Shown here piece after piece: positions 22,366 through 32,929 of a stretch of 64,000 bases of DNA. Within the stretch, counting starts at the first letter, position 1; every line of letters starts with the position of its first letter. The stretch is from Tretioscincus oriximinensis. Its lineage: Eukaryota > Chordata > Lepidosauria > Squamata > Gymnophthalmidae. Location: positions 3,378,936 to 3,442,935 of the forward strand of contig JAJVDF010000015.1 of the NCBI GenBank assembly GCA_022410635.1, written 5' to 3'. The notes beneath the pieces are model-generated. The model made no database searches and was not told the origin of the DNA. It was given only the letters and a program-made list of their open reading frames with translations. Both the position numbers and the translations under genes were made by a program.

Positions 22366-23500
22366 GCCAATGACAAAGCAAAATCACAAAACAAGTTGGG
22401 TCCTTATCTTGTCTGTCACTGTTCCTGTGATGGGGCGGTGGGTACTTCCAGGCTGTACGATAGTGTGAAATACCCAGAAGTCCACAATTCCAGCAGCCAT
22501 TCATAGCAGCCATTTTCTGCCCTGTTCAGGCCTGTGCTTGAGCAAGTGACCACTTTAAGCAGCCCACAGTAGGATCGCTCAAGGTGAAAGTGGAAACGGT
22601 TCCAGCTGCTCAGGAACCAGTGGCGTGATTGTTGCATTCCTGCCAACTAGTGACACAGCAATGCAGAAATGACCCTTTAAGGGACAGAATAATTTGTAAT
22701 TGTTGTAAAATCTCCCCTACTTCTCATCCACCCCATGTAACCCCAACCCTTGGCACAGGATTAGCAACATTTTCATATCNGAATTTCTTACTGCTTCATA
22801 TTAGGTATTGCATCAATGCATCATGAATTTTCTTTGCAGTTGAGGCATCTTCAATGCCCAGCTTCAACACATCGGCTGCTGGCTGTCAAGTTTGGAAGAA
22901 GGTCTTTTTGATCTCTCNGGCTTCTTGATGTTTTGGCAAAATGGGGAATATTTTTAATAGGAGGGACACACACAGAGGCCAGCTTAAAAATAATTTTATA
23001 ATATATTCACTTGAACTAATTGAAGATCTAACAGTTATCTCAACCCCTTTGTACTGCAAATGTTCAACATTTCAGGGAACTCAACAGGAGCTGCCTCAAA
23101 AATTTATACTATATTAAATGAAACGGAATTCTCAATCAGAACGCGAGTCAAACTGAAGTGGAAATCAGAATTGAGAAGCAAAATTGGACCCGACAACACG
23201 AGACAGAATTTGGATTTAAGAAAACCTTCCTGCACGGTTTAAACATTAAGATAAATTTATCTACAAATCAATAAACTGAGGATATATTTTAAGAGTTTAC
23301 CATACCACAGAGGAAAGATTGTGACTTTTGCTATTTAAATTCAATATCCTCTGAAACTAAAAGAGAGAAAAAATATATCAATAGGTTTAGATATAAATCA
23401 TTTTTTTAAAAAAGAAACCAAAGGTAAAAATTTGAGGATTTCGGTCCTTTCTGTGCTGGGCAGGTTCTACCTGGGACATTGTTTCTAAATTCACCTAGCT
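22366..23500. other. Unique sequence
   Basis: No repeat, exon or RNA recognised. Isolated Ns at 22,780 and 22,919. Confidence 0.4.
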
Positions 23501-23501
23501 A

Positions 23502-23742
23502 GTCCAGCAAGCTTCCACGAATGGTACAGCCAAGTCAAATTCCAAACAATGCAGCAAGTGGGGCTTGTAGCACTTTGGGGACTAACAAGAGTAAAGTAGG
23601 CAGCATGAGCTTTTGTAGACAAGTCTATTTCTTCAGATAGCTAAGGGCAGACTTTATATAGAAAACTGAACGAAGGAAATGAAAGCCCTTTGCTGGACTC
23701 TCTGAGCCATGACTAACACAGCTATTTCTTTGAAATTTCAAA
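23502..23742 (-). mobile_element. Foldback element family F (diverged)
   Basis: The right end is the complement of the family terminus (GACTAACACAGCTATTTCTTTGAAA). The interior has GTAGCACTTTGGGGACTAAC, GAGCTTTTGTAGACAAGTC and TTTCTTCAGATAGCT. One arm is largely lost. No clear target duplication. Confidence 0.7.
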
Positions 23743-24008
23743 CCATTTTGTCTCTTTAATCTTCATCCTAAAGTAGGCATTTAGGTGACTTGTCAACAGC
23801 AAACAAGCTACCTGGGATTTAGTTGATTTCCTTAGCATTTTGTGAAACTTTTTTTTAAAAATCCAGCATTAGGCAGTGATCACGTTGGGGTTTGAAGGGC
23901 ATTTATTTCTAAAGAATCATTCCATTTGTTAAAAACATTACAAGTTTTTTAAAAAAATAAGCACTCTTATCTGTGNCACGGTCTTACTAATCATCCATTT
24001 GTAGTCAA

Positions 24009-24215
24009 TTTCAGAGAAATAGCCGTGTTAGTCTAGTAGAAAGTCCAGCAAAGGAGCTAGCAGCACTTTGAGACTAACTTGAGAAAAGTGGATGGCATAA
24101 GCTTTCGTAGACAGGTCTACCTCTGAGCATCTGAAGAAGTAGACGTGCCTACGAAAGCTTATGCCACCCACTTTTCTCAAGTTAGTCTCAAAGTGCTGCT
24201 AGCTCCTTTGCTGGA
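24009..24215 (+). mobile_element. Foldback element family F, best copy
   Basis: Starts TTTCAGAGAAATAGCCGTG and ends CCTTTGCTGGA. Arms carry GCTAGCAGCACTTTGAGAC, AAGCTTTCGTAGACAGGTC and their complements, with a short loop near 24,121-24,133, so a stem of about 85 bp can form. Flanking segments CATCC(A/T)TTTGTAGT (23,992-24,005; 24,216-24,229) match at 13 of 14 positions and look like a target duplication. No ORF. Confidence 0.88.
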
Positions 24216-24489
24216 CATCCTTTTGTAGTAACAGGAGTTCATCATTCATTGGATGTCACTGGACAATTTTTTATGAACCTAATTGGTGTCAAGGCTGCAA
24301 TTGACTCAGGAGCTTTGAAACTGTCCCACTCCATCCAAGCTTAACTTTTTCTCCGCTTGAGAATAATTTTCTTGCATCTTCCTTCTTTCACAAATCTGGG
24401 ACAAAAACAAATTATTTTTATTTTATATCTGTGTTTTAGGTCTCTAATTTTTACAGGAATGTCCTTAGCTGTTTTAATAAGCTAATTTG

Positions 24490-24562
24490 AGGGTTTGTTA
24501 TTTACCACCCTGAGACCTTTGGGTATAAGGTGGTATAAACAAGTAAATAAATAAAGTGTGAA
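24490..24562 (+). mobile_element. L2-like LINE 3' terminus
   Basis: ACCACCCTGAGACCTTTGGGTATAAGGTGG followed by AAATAAATAAA. Only the terminal 3' UTR remains. Confidence 0.75.
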
Positions 24563-24789
24563 CATAGCTTGACCTGCACATAATATTAGAATTTCATCTT
24601 GGCTTCTAAAAAGCTTTTATATGCTATCATTTTATTCACTCTAGGACTAGATTTCTTACAACAGATGATAGTAGCTCTCAGCAGATGCACAGAAGAAACC
24701 TCTCGTACCTATTAGTTCTGCATCCCACCTGTTTGCTTGTATCAACAGGAATGACAAGTGCATCAGAGATGATGACATTTCTCCCCCAG

Positions 24790-25060
24790 TTCAATNTCAT
24801 ATTAGCATAAAACCATCTGTTTATATTGATTCTGGCATCAGCTAATGCTCAGATGATGACTCTATGCAAAAACTAGCTTGGCGGGAAAAAAGCATTAATT
24901 TCCACAATAAGGCATCATTAAGACTCGAATAGAATGGATTCACCAAGCCATCAAACAGTGGCTTGGTCACGCAAAATGATTTTGCACTAGCCANCATACT
25001 AGTAAGAATACTAATCTCCCTCCTGCAAACCAATTTGGTCCATGGAGGCCTAATTCCCAA
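24790..25060. promoter_or_regulatory. Candidate conserved non-coding element
   Basis: Repeat-free DNA with GCATTAATTTCC, GGCATCATTAAG and TCAGCTAATGC motifs; no coding character. Assigned on texture only. Confidence 0.25.
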
Positions 25061-26920
25061 AGAATGATCTAAGGGGGTGGGCTTTAAGGGGAGAGAGCTT
25101 CCTTAGATCAACATCCATAAGGGAGGCTCAAAATATACTTCATAAACTGGAACAGGAGGAGAAGAGGATGAGAAAGGAGCAAAAGGAGGAGCAAGAGAAA
25201 GAGGAGGAGACAAGACTTTTAATCACAAGATTAGATTAGACTGGCTTTCAAAGCGCAATGGAAGTTAACTGTTAAACATCTTCTGACACTTTAGTGGTTC
25301 TCTACTGAAGCATGAATTGCAAATCAGAGATTACTTAGTTGTCTACATGTTTGTAACATTTATATGTTTGTATATATTTTATTGGAAAATAAAAAATATT
25401 TATACACAAAACTCCAAGATTATGTAAGAGGATTTATTTTACTCAGTAACTCTTCTACAATCAAAGAGGAGTATATGAGTTAAATTATATTTATATTGAC
25501 ATCTTTAACTGATTTGGAACACCAGTGGTGGGTCTTAATTCTGAACAGACTTTACTTAGTAAAACCTATTGACTCATTAAGCCAAGATCTTTTCTTGATT
25601 CTATTGAACCAAGAAATTAAATATGAGGAAGGTTTGGGAATAAAAACCTAAGAAATATGGACAACCAAGAATGAAATTTGAAATACAGATGCATTGATGT
25701 CTTTCAGGATTTCCGAAATACCCTGAACTGTTGGAATAAGTGGCCAATATGGGTGTCAACATAAGGAGACTTTTTGTTCCATGTGTGTTGGAAACGACAA
25801 AGAGTTAAAATGTTTCTGGAATAAAATTGCCCAAGAAATAAAAGCGCATATTAGCAATACTATTAATGGTAATGGTAAATTTTGCCTTATTGTCCTTAAC
25901 TGAAGATGAAAATCAATTTATTATGTATGTAACTCAAATGATTATCAGTGCAAGTGGGACTATTCCAGTTTCAAGTACGGTACCCTGTCTGTACATCGAC
26001 AAACAGTTCTATCCACGCAGGCATCACAACTGAGGAACTTTCATTTCATGGCTTCAGTGTTCCTTCCCAGCTGGGTCAGTTTTCTCAATCCCAGAAAATA
26101 GCTCCATTTCTTGTCATGGGGAAAGCAGGGGCATGTTATCCAGTCCAAAATAAGTACTGGTAAGTCTAACTCTGCACATTACATCAGTTCTGTACAGTAC
26201 AGTTGAAAAAAAGCATCATAACAGGTTTTTCCCCACTCTGATCTTAAATCACTCCTAAGAACACGACAACTAACCAGGAAGTAAATACTAAGCATGCTCA
26301 GTCAGCGATTCTTCCTGGCGTAATCCCATTACACAGGAAGACTTCTTGCCTCCATAGCTGTATTTTAGGGTGGGAGAAAGGTAAGTTTAAGGGTTTTTTT
26401 TTAATAAATCCTGTCTTTATGTCATTGCTACTCCTACCTGAGACACAAAAGCGGACAAGTGCAGGATATTTTCTTGCTGACTTATTCTTTTATCTGTTGA
26501 TTGTTGTGCATGCTAGGGAGGTTGCAACAGCATTTCCAATTCTGTTATTAAGCTAAGCAAAGCAGGCACCTCATGCAGCAGATTCTAAGGGGCAGGGGAC
26601 TGTGACAGGGCTTTGAAGGGTAATGCTGAATGCACACTATGCATGTCTTAATCCTGTCCTCCCTAAACCAGTCTGCTGAATTTAGATACCGTAAGGGATG
26701 CTGTCCTGCTTTCCATGGTGAAGTACGCTTTCCCTGTTATTTTAACTAGCTTCTCTCCACGGAATTGGGAAGGAAGCCTTTTTTGTTCTTTGCCTCTGGC
26801 AACAAATTACTGTGGCCCACCCCTGTGTAATGTTTGTACTCTGTTTTCAAACATCGCATTGTTGATATCGGCTGCACTATTTTATATTAACTGCTTTGAA
26901 AAGCTGAGCTAAGAAAGGCA
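25061..26920. other. Mostly unique sequence with short repeats
   Basis: A GGA-rich purine tract at 25,145-25,215. A repeat shared with 50,850-50,995 lies at 26,255-26,345 on the minus strand (complement of GCTGACTGAGCATGC, TTTACTTCCTGGTTAG). The remainder is unrecognised. Confidence 0.45.
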
Positions 26921-26924
26921 CTCT

Positions 26925-27100
26925 ATGGCTCTTTGCACATTGGGCTTTATTTTGGCATACATTGGGGCTTGCCATCTGCCTGCTAGTGTAGGCTATGGCA
27001 GATGCTGTTGAGGCCTGCCATAGTCTACAGTGGCATGTGGATTGCAAGCCCCATATTGCAAAGTATCTGTCAAAACAAAGCCCAGTTCAGAAAAGGCCTC
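26925..27100. mobile_element. Palindromic DNA element, family R1
   Basis: Left arm GGGCTTTATTTTGGC, GGGGCTTGCCATCTGCC, TAGTGTAGGCTATGGCAG; right arm GCCTGCCATAGTCTACAG, TGCAAGCCCCATATTGC, AACAAAGCCC. The arms pair over most of their length. Confidence 0.75.
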
Positions 27101-27885
27101 CACAAGAGCAGCTACGCAGCGTGTTCTAAAGACAGGTCAGGCTTTAAGCAGTCTCTGACCACATTTACTCCTGATATTCTGCCCTGCTGCCTGTACAATC
27201 GACGAGAGAGGATGGCAGCACAGGGACAGCAACATTCGGGAATCCCTCGTTGCACCCGCATAGCTCCCGGCAGCTGCTGCACAGGAGCCCGCTTGCGGAA
27301 GACCTGTCCTGCACGCTGCACTGAGAGATGGTAACAGTTGCCTGGAGGGTTCCACTATAGGCTCAGACTAAGCGAGCTACAGGAAACCCCTCACCTTGGA
27401 GCTTTTCAGTGCACTGATCACTGACAAGGCGCAATCCAGTACAGCGAAACTGACTTCATGCCACTCCCATCCAGGTAAGGATCTGCCGTGTGGATGCATC
27501 TAAACTCATAACCAGAATACTGACCTGGGTGCAAAGTGTCAAGAGCTCTCACCCGAGTTAGGACACTCCGTACACTAAGATGCCCTCTCTCCAGTTAACG
27601 GAGTGCAGACTTACCTTTAGTGGTAACAATGAGATGCACCGAGGTCGTTCATACAGTTAATTATCTGTTTATTGATCAAGCACAGAATAAAGACATAGTC
27701 TTAACAACTAACTTCACAATAGGCAGAAAAAACAATGGAAACTATTTCCCCCAATAAGAAGTCTGAATGTTATCTAAACAAAGAACAAGAAAATTATACA
27801 CATTAGCTAAAAGGTTGATTAGCAGAGAGAATATTAACAATTTATAACACGCTTTTCACCAAAGGACGACTCACATAGCTTTTGT
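27101..27885. other. Unique sequence, locally CpG-richer
   Basis: 27,110-27,480 is richer in G+C and CpG than its surroundings and ends in a consensus splice donor (CAG then GTAAGG at 27,475). No conserved protein is encoded. 27,481-27,885 is AT-rich and unrecognised. Confidence 0.35.
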
Positions 27886-28055
27886 TACTTTCTCTACAAC
27901 AGGCACCCTATGAAGTATGCGGGGCTGAGAGAGTTATAAGAACTATGACAGCCCAAGGTCATCCTGCTGGCTTCATGGAGGAGTGTGGAATCAAACTGGG
28001 AGACTACCAGGCAAGTGTCCAACAGTCTAACCACTCTACCAAACAGGGAGGAAGC
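27886..28055 (-). mobile_element. MIR-like tRNA SINE (family B)
   Basis: Minus-strand copy: complement of TGGTTAGACTGTTGGACACTTGCC at the head and of the CCATGAAGCCAGCAGGATGACCTTGG body, ending near the CTCACAGGGTG-like segment. Same family at 29,005-29,190 and 48,010-48,240. Confidence 0.75.
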
Positions 28056-28371
28056 ATATGAGAAATATGTAGCACTCCTTGATTCAAGAAGATGTGCCAG
28101 TAAAATGTCTCTGCCAGAGTTCTGAACATTCAGAATCCACATCTTGCAACAGCAGGCTTTCCAAGTCCCAACAATCTGGATTTATAATCTTGGTAGGAAG
28201 TCAACCAGATGTTGCTGTCAACAGGGGAGACCTTTTTATCCCATAATTTCCCTAGCCACCTTTGAGACTACCAGTGCCTGTACATGTAGTCACATCTTTG
28301 GTGACTTAGCATAAACAGGTCAGTACCCTTTGTTTTGACAGTGATACAGACATTGCAACCCATAGAATGAC

Positions 28372-28605
28372 GAAGAAGAATTGACCCTTCTCACCCAAAG
28401 GGCACAGAGCATCTTACATCTATCTACCCCATTATGCTGTGATGGTACCTGTTAATCTACTTTCCATTACTTGCTTTCAAACAGCTAGGTTGGCTGAAGC
28501 TGAGGCCAGTAGAGGGAGCTCACTCCTCTTTATGGTACACATATGAGGCCGCGAACTCCGATCTCCCTGTTGCTCTTAACCTCTGTACCACCATACATCA
28601 AGAAA
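28372..28605 (-). mobile_element. tRNA-derived SINE (family A)
   Basis: Minus-strand copy: GAAGAAGAATTGACCC (tail), complement of the GAGTCCCTT-type end, AGTAGAGGGAGCTCACTCC body, and a head at 28,545-28,600 with B-box complement CCGCGAACTCC. Confidence 0.75.
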
Positions 28606-28894
28606 GGAGATGGAGTGACTTTAGAATGGGAAAATCCCACTCTGAAGTAAACACACTTCTTTCTTGTCAGGGCACCTTCAGAGGTCATCTGAACCCCCTT
28701 TCCTATGTACCTTTCCACATTAACACAAAGATACCTAACTCATAGCTTCTGTATTTAGAAGCCTTTCTTTGGCATGTGGTAGTGCCTGGACTCCATACTC
28801 CCTGCACACATTTGCCATTATCCAAAATGACTGTGCAGATATAGCTACAGAATCTTATGGCTTCTGCAGGCCCATCAACAATCTTGACTATTTA

Positions 28895-28997
28895 TATTTA
28901 TTCGGGTATAGAGTGGGATATAAATTTATTTATTTATTTATTTATTTGAACTTTTATCCCGCCCTATACCCAAAGGTCTCAGGACGGCAACCATAGG
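28895..28997. mobile_element. Two L2-like 3' termini, tail to tail
   Basis: A plus-strand end (TTCGGGTATAGAGTGGGATATAAA) runs into shared TTTA repeats and then the complement of the same end (TTTTATCCCGCCCTATACCC, GGTCTCAGG). Both inserts share one AT-rich target, a common site for such tails. Confidence 0.7.
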
Positions 28998-29004
28998 GTG
29001 GCGC

Positions 29005-29220
29005 ACATAGCTTTGTTGTTTTCTCTACAATAGACACCCTGTGGAGTAGCTAGGGCCGAGAGAGTTCAAAGAACTGTGACTGGCCCAAGGTTACCCAGCT
29101 GGCTTTCATGGAGGAGTGGGGAATCTAACTGGGAGACTACCAGGTACGAATCCAACACTCTAACCACTACACCAAACTGGCTCTCATATAAATAAATAGA
29201 TAAATAAATAAAATAAAATG
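29005..29220 (-). mobile_element. MIR-like tRNA SINE (family B)
   Basis: Minus-strand copy with good order: complement of AGAGCCAGTTTGGTGTAGTGG at the head, B-box complement GGTACGAATCC-like, GAGGAGTGGGGAATC, GGCCCAAGGTTACCCAGC. Flanked by AATAAATA repeats (29,190-29,220). Confidence 0.8.
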
Positions 29221-29574
29221 CATAAAATTTATACGATAGGCACTTCACCCAAAGATCCCAGGGCAGGTTACAGTAGCAGATTAGACATATTAAAATATAT
29301 AGCCCATCTGGTCCTTTTGAGCTGTGGCTGATGAGATGCAGAAGCCATGATTAATAAAAAGATCTTGGGAAAAGATGATAAAGGGTGACAGAGACTAGTT
29401 TGATGTCAGACTAAATATATTTAGCTGACAGTGTTCAACTGTCCCCAAATGCTCCAGTATAATAATGACAAGCCCTAATCAGAGCCACATAAAGACTCTG
29501 GATAACTTTTTACATGCCTAGGAAACCACTGCAGTATAGTCCTATTTCTGGCCCTCTCTACTTCACATTCTGGA

Positions 29575-29690
29575 GAGTCATGATGATGATGGTGATGATG
29601 ATGATGGAGGAGGAGGACAAGGAGGATCTTTTTTTTTATACCCCCGCCATTCTCATCCAAAGGGATTCAGAGCGCCTTACATGCACATGG
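29575..29690 (-). mobile_element. SINE (family A) 3' end with GAT/GGA tail
   Basis: A TGATGATGATGG / GGAGGAGG repeat (29,578-29,625) precedes the complement of the family A 3' end (TTATACCCCCGCCATTCTCATC, AAGGGATTCAGAGCG). Head missing. Confidence 0.7.
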
Positions 29691-29699
29691 TAAATCTTG

Positions 29700-29870
29700 C
29701 TAGACTTCGGGGCTAGATGTAAAAGATTTTTGGCTCTTGGCTTGCAGAGAATGCTGGGAATTGCCATATGGCAAGTACAGCAATGACCTGTGGGGCTTGG
29801 CATGTGACAGGAATACAAGGCATAGTAACAAAATAGCATGAAAATTGAAGGTAGGTGAGGCAGAATCATG
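29700..29870. repeat. Unclassified interspersed repeat (R2)
   Basis: Contains GAGAATGCTGGGAATTG, then GTACAGCAATGACCTGTGGGGC. The same order occurs at 49,760-49,860 and 53,610-53,690, so it is a dispersed family. Class not determined. Confidence 0.6.
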
Positions 29871-30269
29871 TTTATCCAGATTTATAAGAAATAACAGTNA
29901 AAGATGTGGTGGGGAGGTAGCATAGGTTGCTAGAAATGACTGTCTAGATCAGGGGAGGGAGAGAGGGGCATGACCTGAAATGGGAGGGGAGGGGTGTAGG
30001 CTCCTAGGTGATATTTCAAATATCAAAATAGCCCTTGGCAGAAAAAAGGTTCCCCACCTCTGAATTAGAGGCAATGGTGGCAACCAGTTATTATACTGCT
30101 AACTGGGCTACACTATTCCAGTATTCCAGTTTTAACCCTACTGATTTTTTTCCCTTTGCACTGCACAAGCCTGCAAAATGATCCTCTCCATCTCTCTTTC
30201 CTCATTCATTTCGGGGAAACAGAATTTACAATCTCCTAATTTTGCAGTTTTATTGTCTGCCACGGCACT

Positions 30270-30790
30270 ACCCCCATTAACACCGGGTGCTCAAAGAGAA
30301 GTTTTGGAAATGAGGCTGAAAGCTCCAGAGAGTTGTATCAGCAAAGCCTGAGGAAGAAAAGAAGCCTAATTGGGTTTGCCACTGTTGCCAGCCGCATCTG
30401 TGCATGACAATGTCTGCCCATTCCGAGTAGCCTTTCCTAAGCTTCCTGGTTACCCAGCAAGACACAAGGATAAAAATGGAGAGCATAGAAAGCAGCAGCC
30501 TTTGAATTAGAGGTTTCCGAGGCAATTGGTTTATAATCCAATGAATGTTCAATTGTCACGCATTTATTGTGCGGCGTCCACATATTTTCCCGCAGGGCAG
30601 CTCTTCAATCACAAGAATGTCACTTATTCCCAGCCCTCAAATCATTGCTTTTTACACAGGCAAAATTTGATTAGACGCCAGTTAAAAATCTCTATTCGCG
30701 TGTTGAATGCTGCGCGGAGCATAACTGTGCAGTCATTATTGATTCCTATTGGATAATCCCTCTGGCATTGTTAATAACAAGCAATTTGAA
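30270..30790. promoter_or_regulatory. Best candidate conserved non-coding element
   Basis: About 500 repeat-free bases, with unusually many CpGs for AT-rich DNA (for example 30,556-30,575 and 30,690-30,720). Motifs include TTTGATTAG, TTATTGATTCCTATTGG (homeodomain and CCAAT-like), CATTGTTAATAACAAG (SOX-like pair) and CAATTGGTTTATAATCC. Reading frames are short, and it looks like a developmental enhancer. Inference only; no alignment was available. Confidence 0.4.
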
Positions 30791-30995
30791 GCCTAGCTTC
30801 ATCTTTTTTGTGCTATTGTTGATGCTGCTGCTGTGGATGCCATTTCCTTCATAGAGGAGGGTCTGGAAATATTCCTGGATAGCAAGGTCCACCGGCATAC
30901 TTATGGTAGGACCACCAAGGATCCAATTATCTATTTATTTATTTTAAACTAGTAGAATTAGCCTGTTGCGTTACGGTAACACAAGGGGCTTTAGG

Positions 30996-31206
30996 TAGGC
31001 TGACCAGATGACCCCTTTTGGGGGAGGGGGGGTTGAAAACCCCTTTTTGGGGTGCCTCCCGGTTTTTTCTGAGAAAAAAATTAAAAAACAAAAACATTTT
31101 TGAAAAAAAAATCTTTTTTTGAAAAAAGTTTCCTCAGACAAAACTGGGAGGCACCCCAAAACTGGGTTTTCAACCTCCCTCCAGAAGGGGCCATCTGGTC
31201 AGCCTA
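30996..31206. mobile_element. Foldback MITE family M7, copy 1
   Basis: Ends TAGGCTGACCAGATG and CATCTGGTCAGCCTA. The arms stay complementary for about 80 bp (GGGGTGCCTCCCGG / CTGGGAGGCACCCC) around an A/T-rich loop. The 7-bp sequence CTTTAGG flanks both sides (30,989-30,995; 31,207-31,213). No ORF. Confidence 0.92.
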
Positions 31207-31214
31207 CTTTAGGC

Positions 31215-31530
31215 TCTCTTCCCATTCCCCTTTCACTTGCTGCTTCTTTGTTTCATTCCTTCTTTCTTTCTGTATTCCTTTTCTTCTTTATTTTTTCTTC
31301 TTTATCTTCCTTCCTTTCCATCTTTCATCCATTCCTTCCTTTGCTCTTCCTTCCTTTCCTTCCATCCCCTTCCAGTACTGGTCCTAGTACTGAACCCCAC
31401 GGTATTCCACTCTTCACATATTTCCTCCCAGAGCACTGTCCATTTATTACTTCCCTCTGTTTTCTGTCTTTTAGCCAGTGTCCAACCCAGGTCTCTAGAA
31501 GCTGCCAAAGTTCCAAACCCTGTCAATGGT
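31215..31530 (-). mobile_element. CR1 RT fragment joined to purine-rich tract
   Basis: The minus strand reads WVGHWLKDRKQREVINGQ then SGIPWGSVLGPV, the CR1 RT segment before motif FINDLD. It then passes into a GGAAG-rich tract (plus strand CCTTCC-rich, 31,240-31,365). Same composite as 15,440-15,790. Q to W change in the PQGS motif. Confidence 0.75.
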
Positions 31531-31569
31531 CATTGTACCTTGGAATGTTGAACTCTCTCACACACGTTT

Positions 31570-31780
31570 AGTACTTATGATGATTTATATCCCACCCTTT
31601 CCCAGGGCAGGTAAAAGATCAAGATTTTTTTNNAAAAAATACACATTAATAAAACATTTAAAAAAGATCCAGGCCCTCCCTCTTTCCCTCCAACCCCTCC
31701 TCCTTGAAAGAACAGAATGCAGAGGGAGCTGAGTCAAAAGCTTGAATGAAAAGGTATGTTTTTACCAGACACCAGGTAAG
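31570..31780 (-). mobile_element. L2-like 3' UTR, left part of a split copy
   Basis: TTTATATCCCACCCTTTCCCAGG, ACACATTAATAAAACATTT, CTCCCTC and AAAAGGTATGTTTTTACCAG occur in the same order at 45,150-45,385. The copy is interrupted by the CR1 end at 31,781-31,985. Confidence 0.65.
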
Positions 31781-31985
31781 ATCGTAAGAGGAGTCATGCT
31801 GAATCAGGCCGGAGTCCATCTAGTCCAGCATTCTGTCTCACACAGTGGACCAGCAATCACACCTGGGCAGTCTGAACAGAAGAAGGCAAAATCTCCACGT
31901 ATTCTCAACTCCCTGCAAATGCTATTTCACGAGTGCCACCTGTTGCTCCAATCCAGAGGCAGTTTCCCAGAGGATGATCCGGAAG
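31781..31985 (-). mobile_element. CR1-type LINE 3' end inside an L2-like repeat
   Basis: Complement of the CR1 3' UTR: AGTCATGCTGAATCAGGCC, CCAGCATTCTGTCTCACAC, CACCTGGGCAGTCTGAACAG. Flanking repeat halves (31,570-31,780 and 31,986-32,240) show it inserted later. Confidence 0.75.
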
Positions 31986-32240
31986 GAGGCAGTACCAGAG
32001 TCAGAGGGACACCCCAGGGAAGACTCTCCTATGTGCCCCTACACCTTGCATCTCTGCAAGGGAGGGAACTACCAGAAGGCCTTCTCCTTGATATCTTAAT
32101 GCACAACCATTGTGCATATATGGGAAAAGGCAGTGTACTTTGCAGTGTACTTCTCAGAGCATCATTTTGGATGCCCCAAACTACACCAATAAGCTGCTTG
32201 GCAAGGCCTTGAATCAATGTATCAATTGCCAAATGAATCC
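31986..32240 (-). mobile_element. L2-like 3' region, right part of a split copy
   Basis: GCATCTCTGCAAGGGAGG, ACCAGAAGGCCTTCTCCTTGATATCTTA and later TTGAATCAATG parallel 45,478-45,600. Confidence 0.6.
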
Positions 32241-32493
32241 CCAGGCTTCAGGGCTTTTCAGAGCTAGCACCAAAGCTCATTCAAGCTGCAGAGTGATGCA
32301 AGGAGAACTCAGATCCCCATAAGTGGATTGCACAATATGGCTCAAGTGATTCCTATCATGGTAGGTACTGTAAGCACATAAATGTCTTTAGAGATAGAAG
32401 CACAGCTGCAAACACCAGTGTTTCCATCCCATTTCTAAGGCATTAAAAACTTTGGGAAATTCTTTTTCTGACCTTTGATATGGATTAATCATG

Positions 32494-32850
32494 TGAATCA
32501 CAGAATCACAGAGTTGGAAAGACCCTCCAGATTGTACTCAATACAGGATTCACTTAACCGTCCCAGACAGATGGTTGTCCAGCCTCTGCTTGAAGATGTC
32601 CAGTGATGGAGAATTCACATCTCCTGTGGCAACTGATTCCACTGGTTTATCACCCTTATTGATCAGATTTAATCTATATCTAACTCTTTGCACTTTCATC
32701 CCATTACTTCTAATCCTTCCATGTGCCAATGAGAACAAAACTGATCACTCTGCTCTGTGATATTTGTAGACAGCTATTGGGTCTCTTCTCAGTCTTCTCT
32801 TTTGCAGACTGAACATCTGTACATCTTTTAACCGTCCCTCACAGCAGTAG
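32494..32850 (-). mobile_element. CR1 LINE, ORF2 end and 3' UTR
   Basis: The minus strand encodes MFSLAHGRIRSNGMKVQ and SPSLDIFKQRLDNHLSG, the CR1 C-terminus, and ends in the ATTCTGTGATTC-type octamer tail (32,494-32,512). Middle residues are decayed (RLNLINKGDKPVESVA). Confidence 0.88.
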
Positions 32851-32929
32851 ATACTACTACTTGCAAACTGGGTTTTTTTGGTACTGTTTGGAGCAGTCCA
32901 GTTTTAAAACCACAATTTCCTATAAGCAG

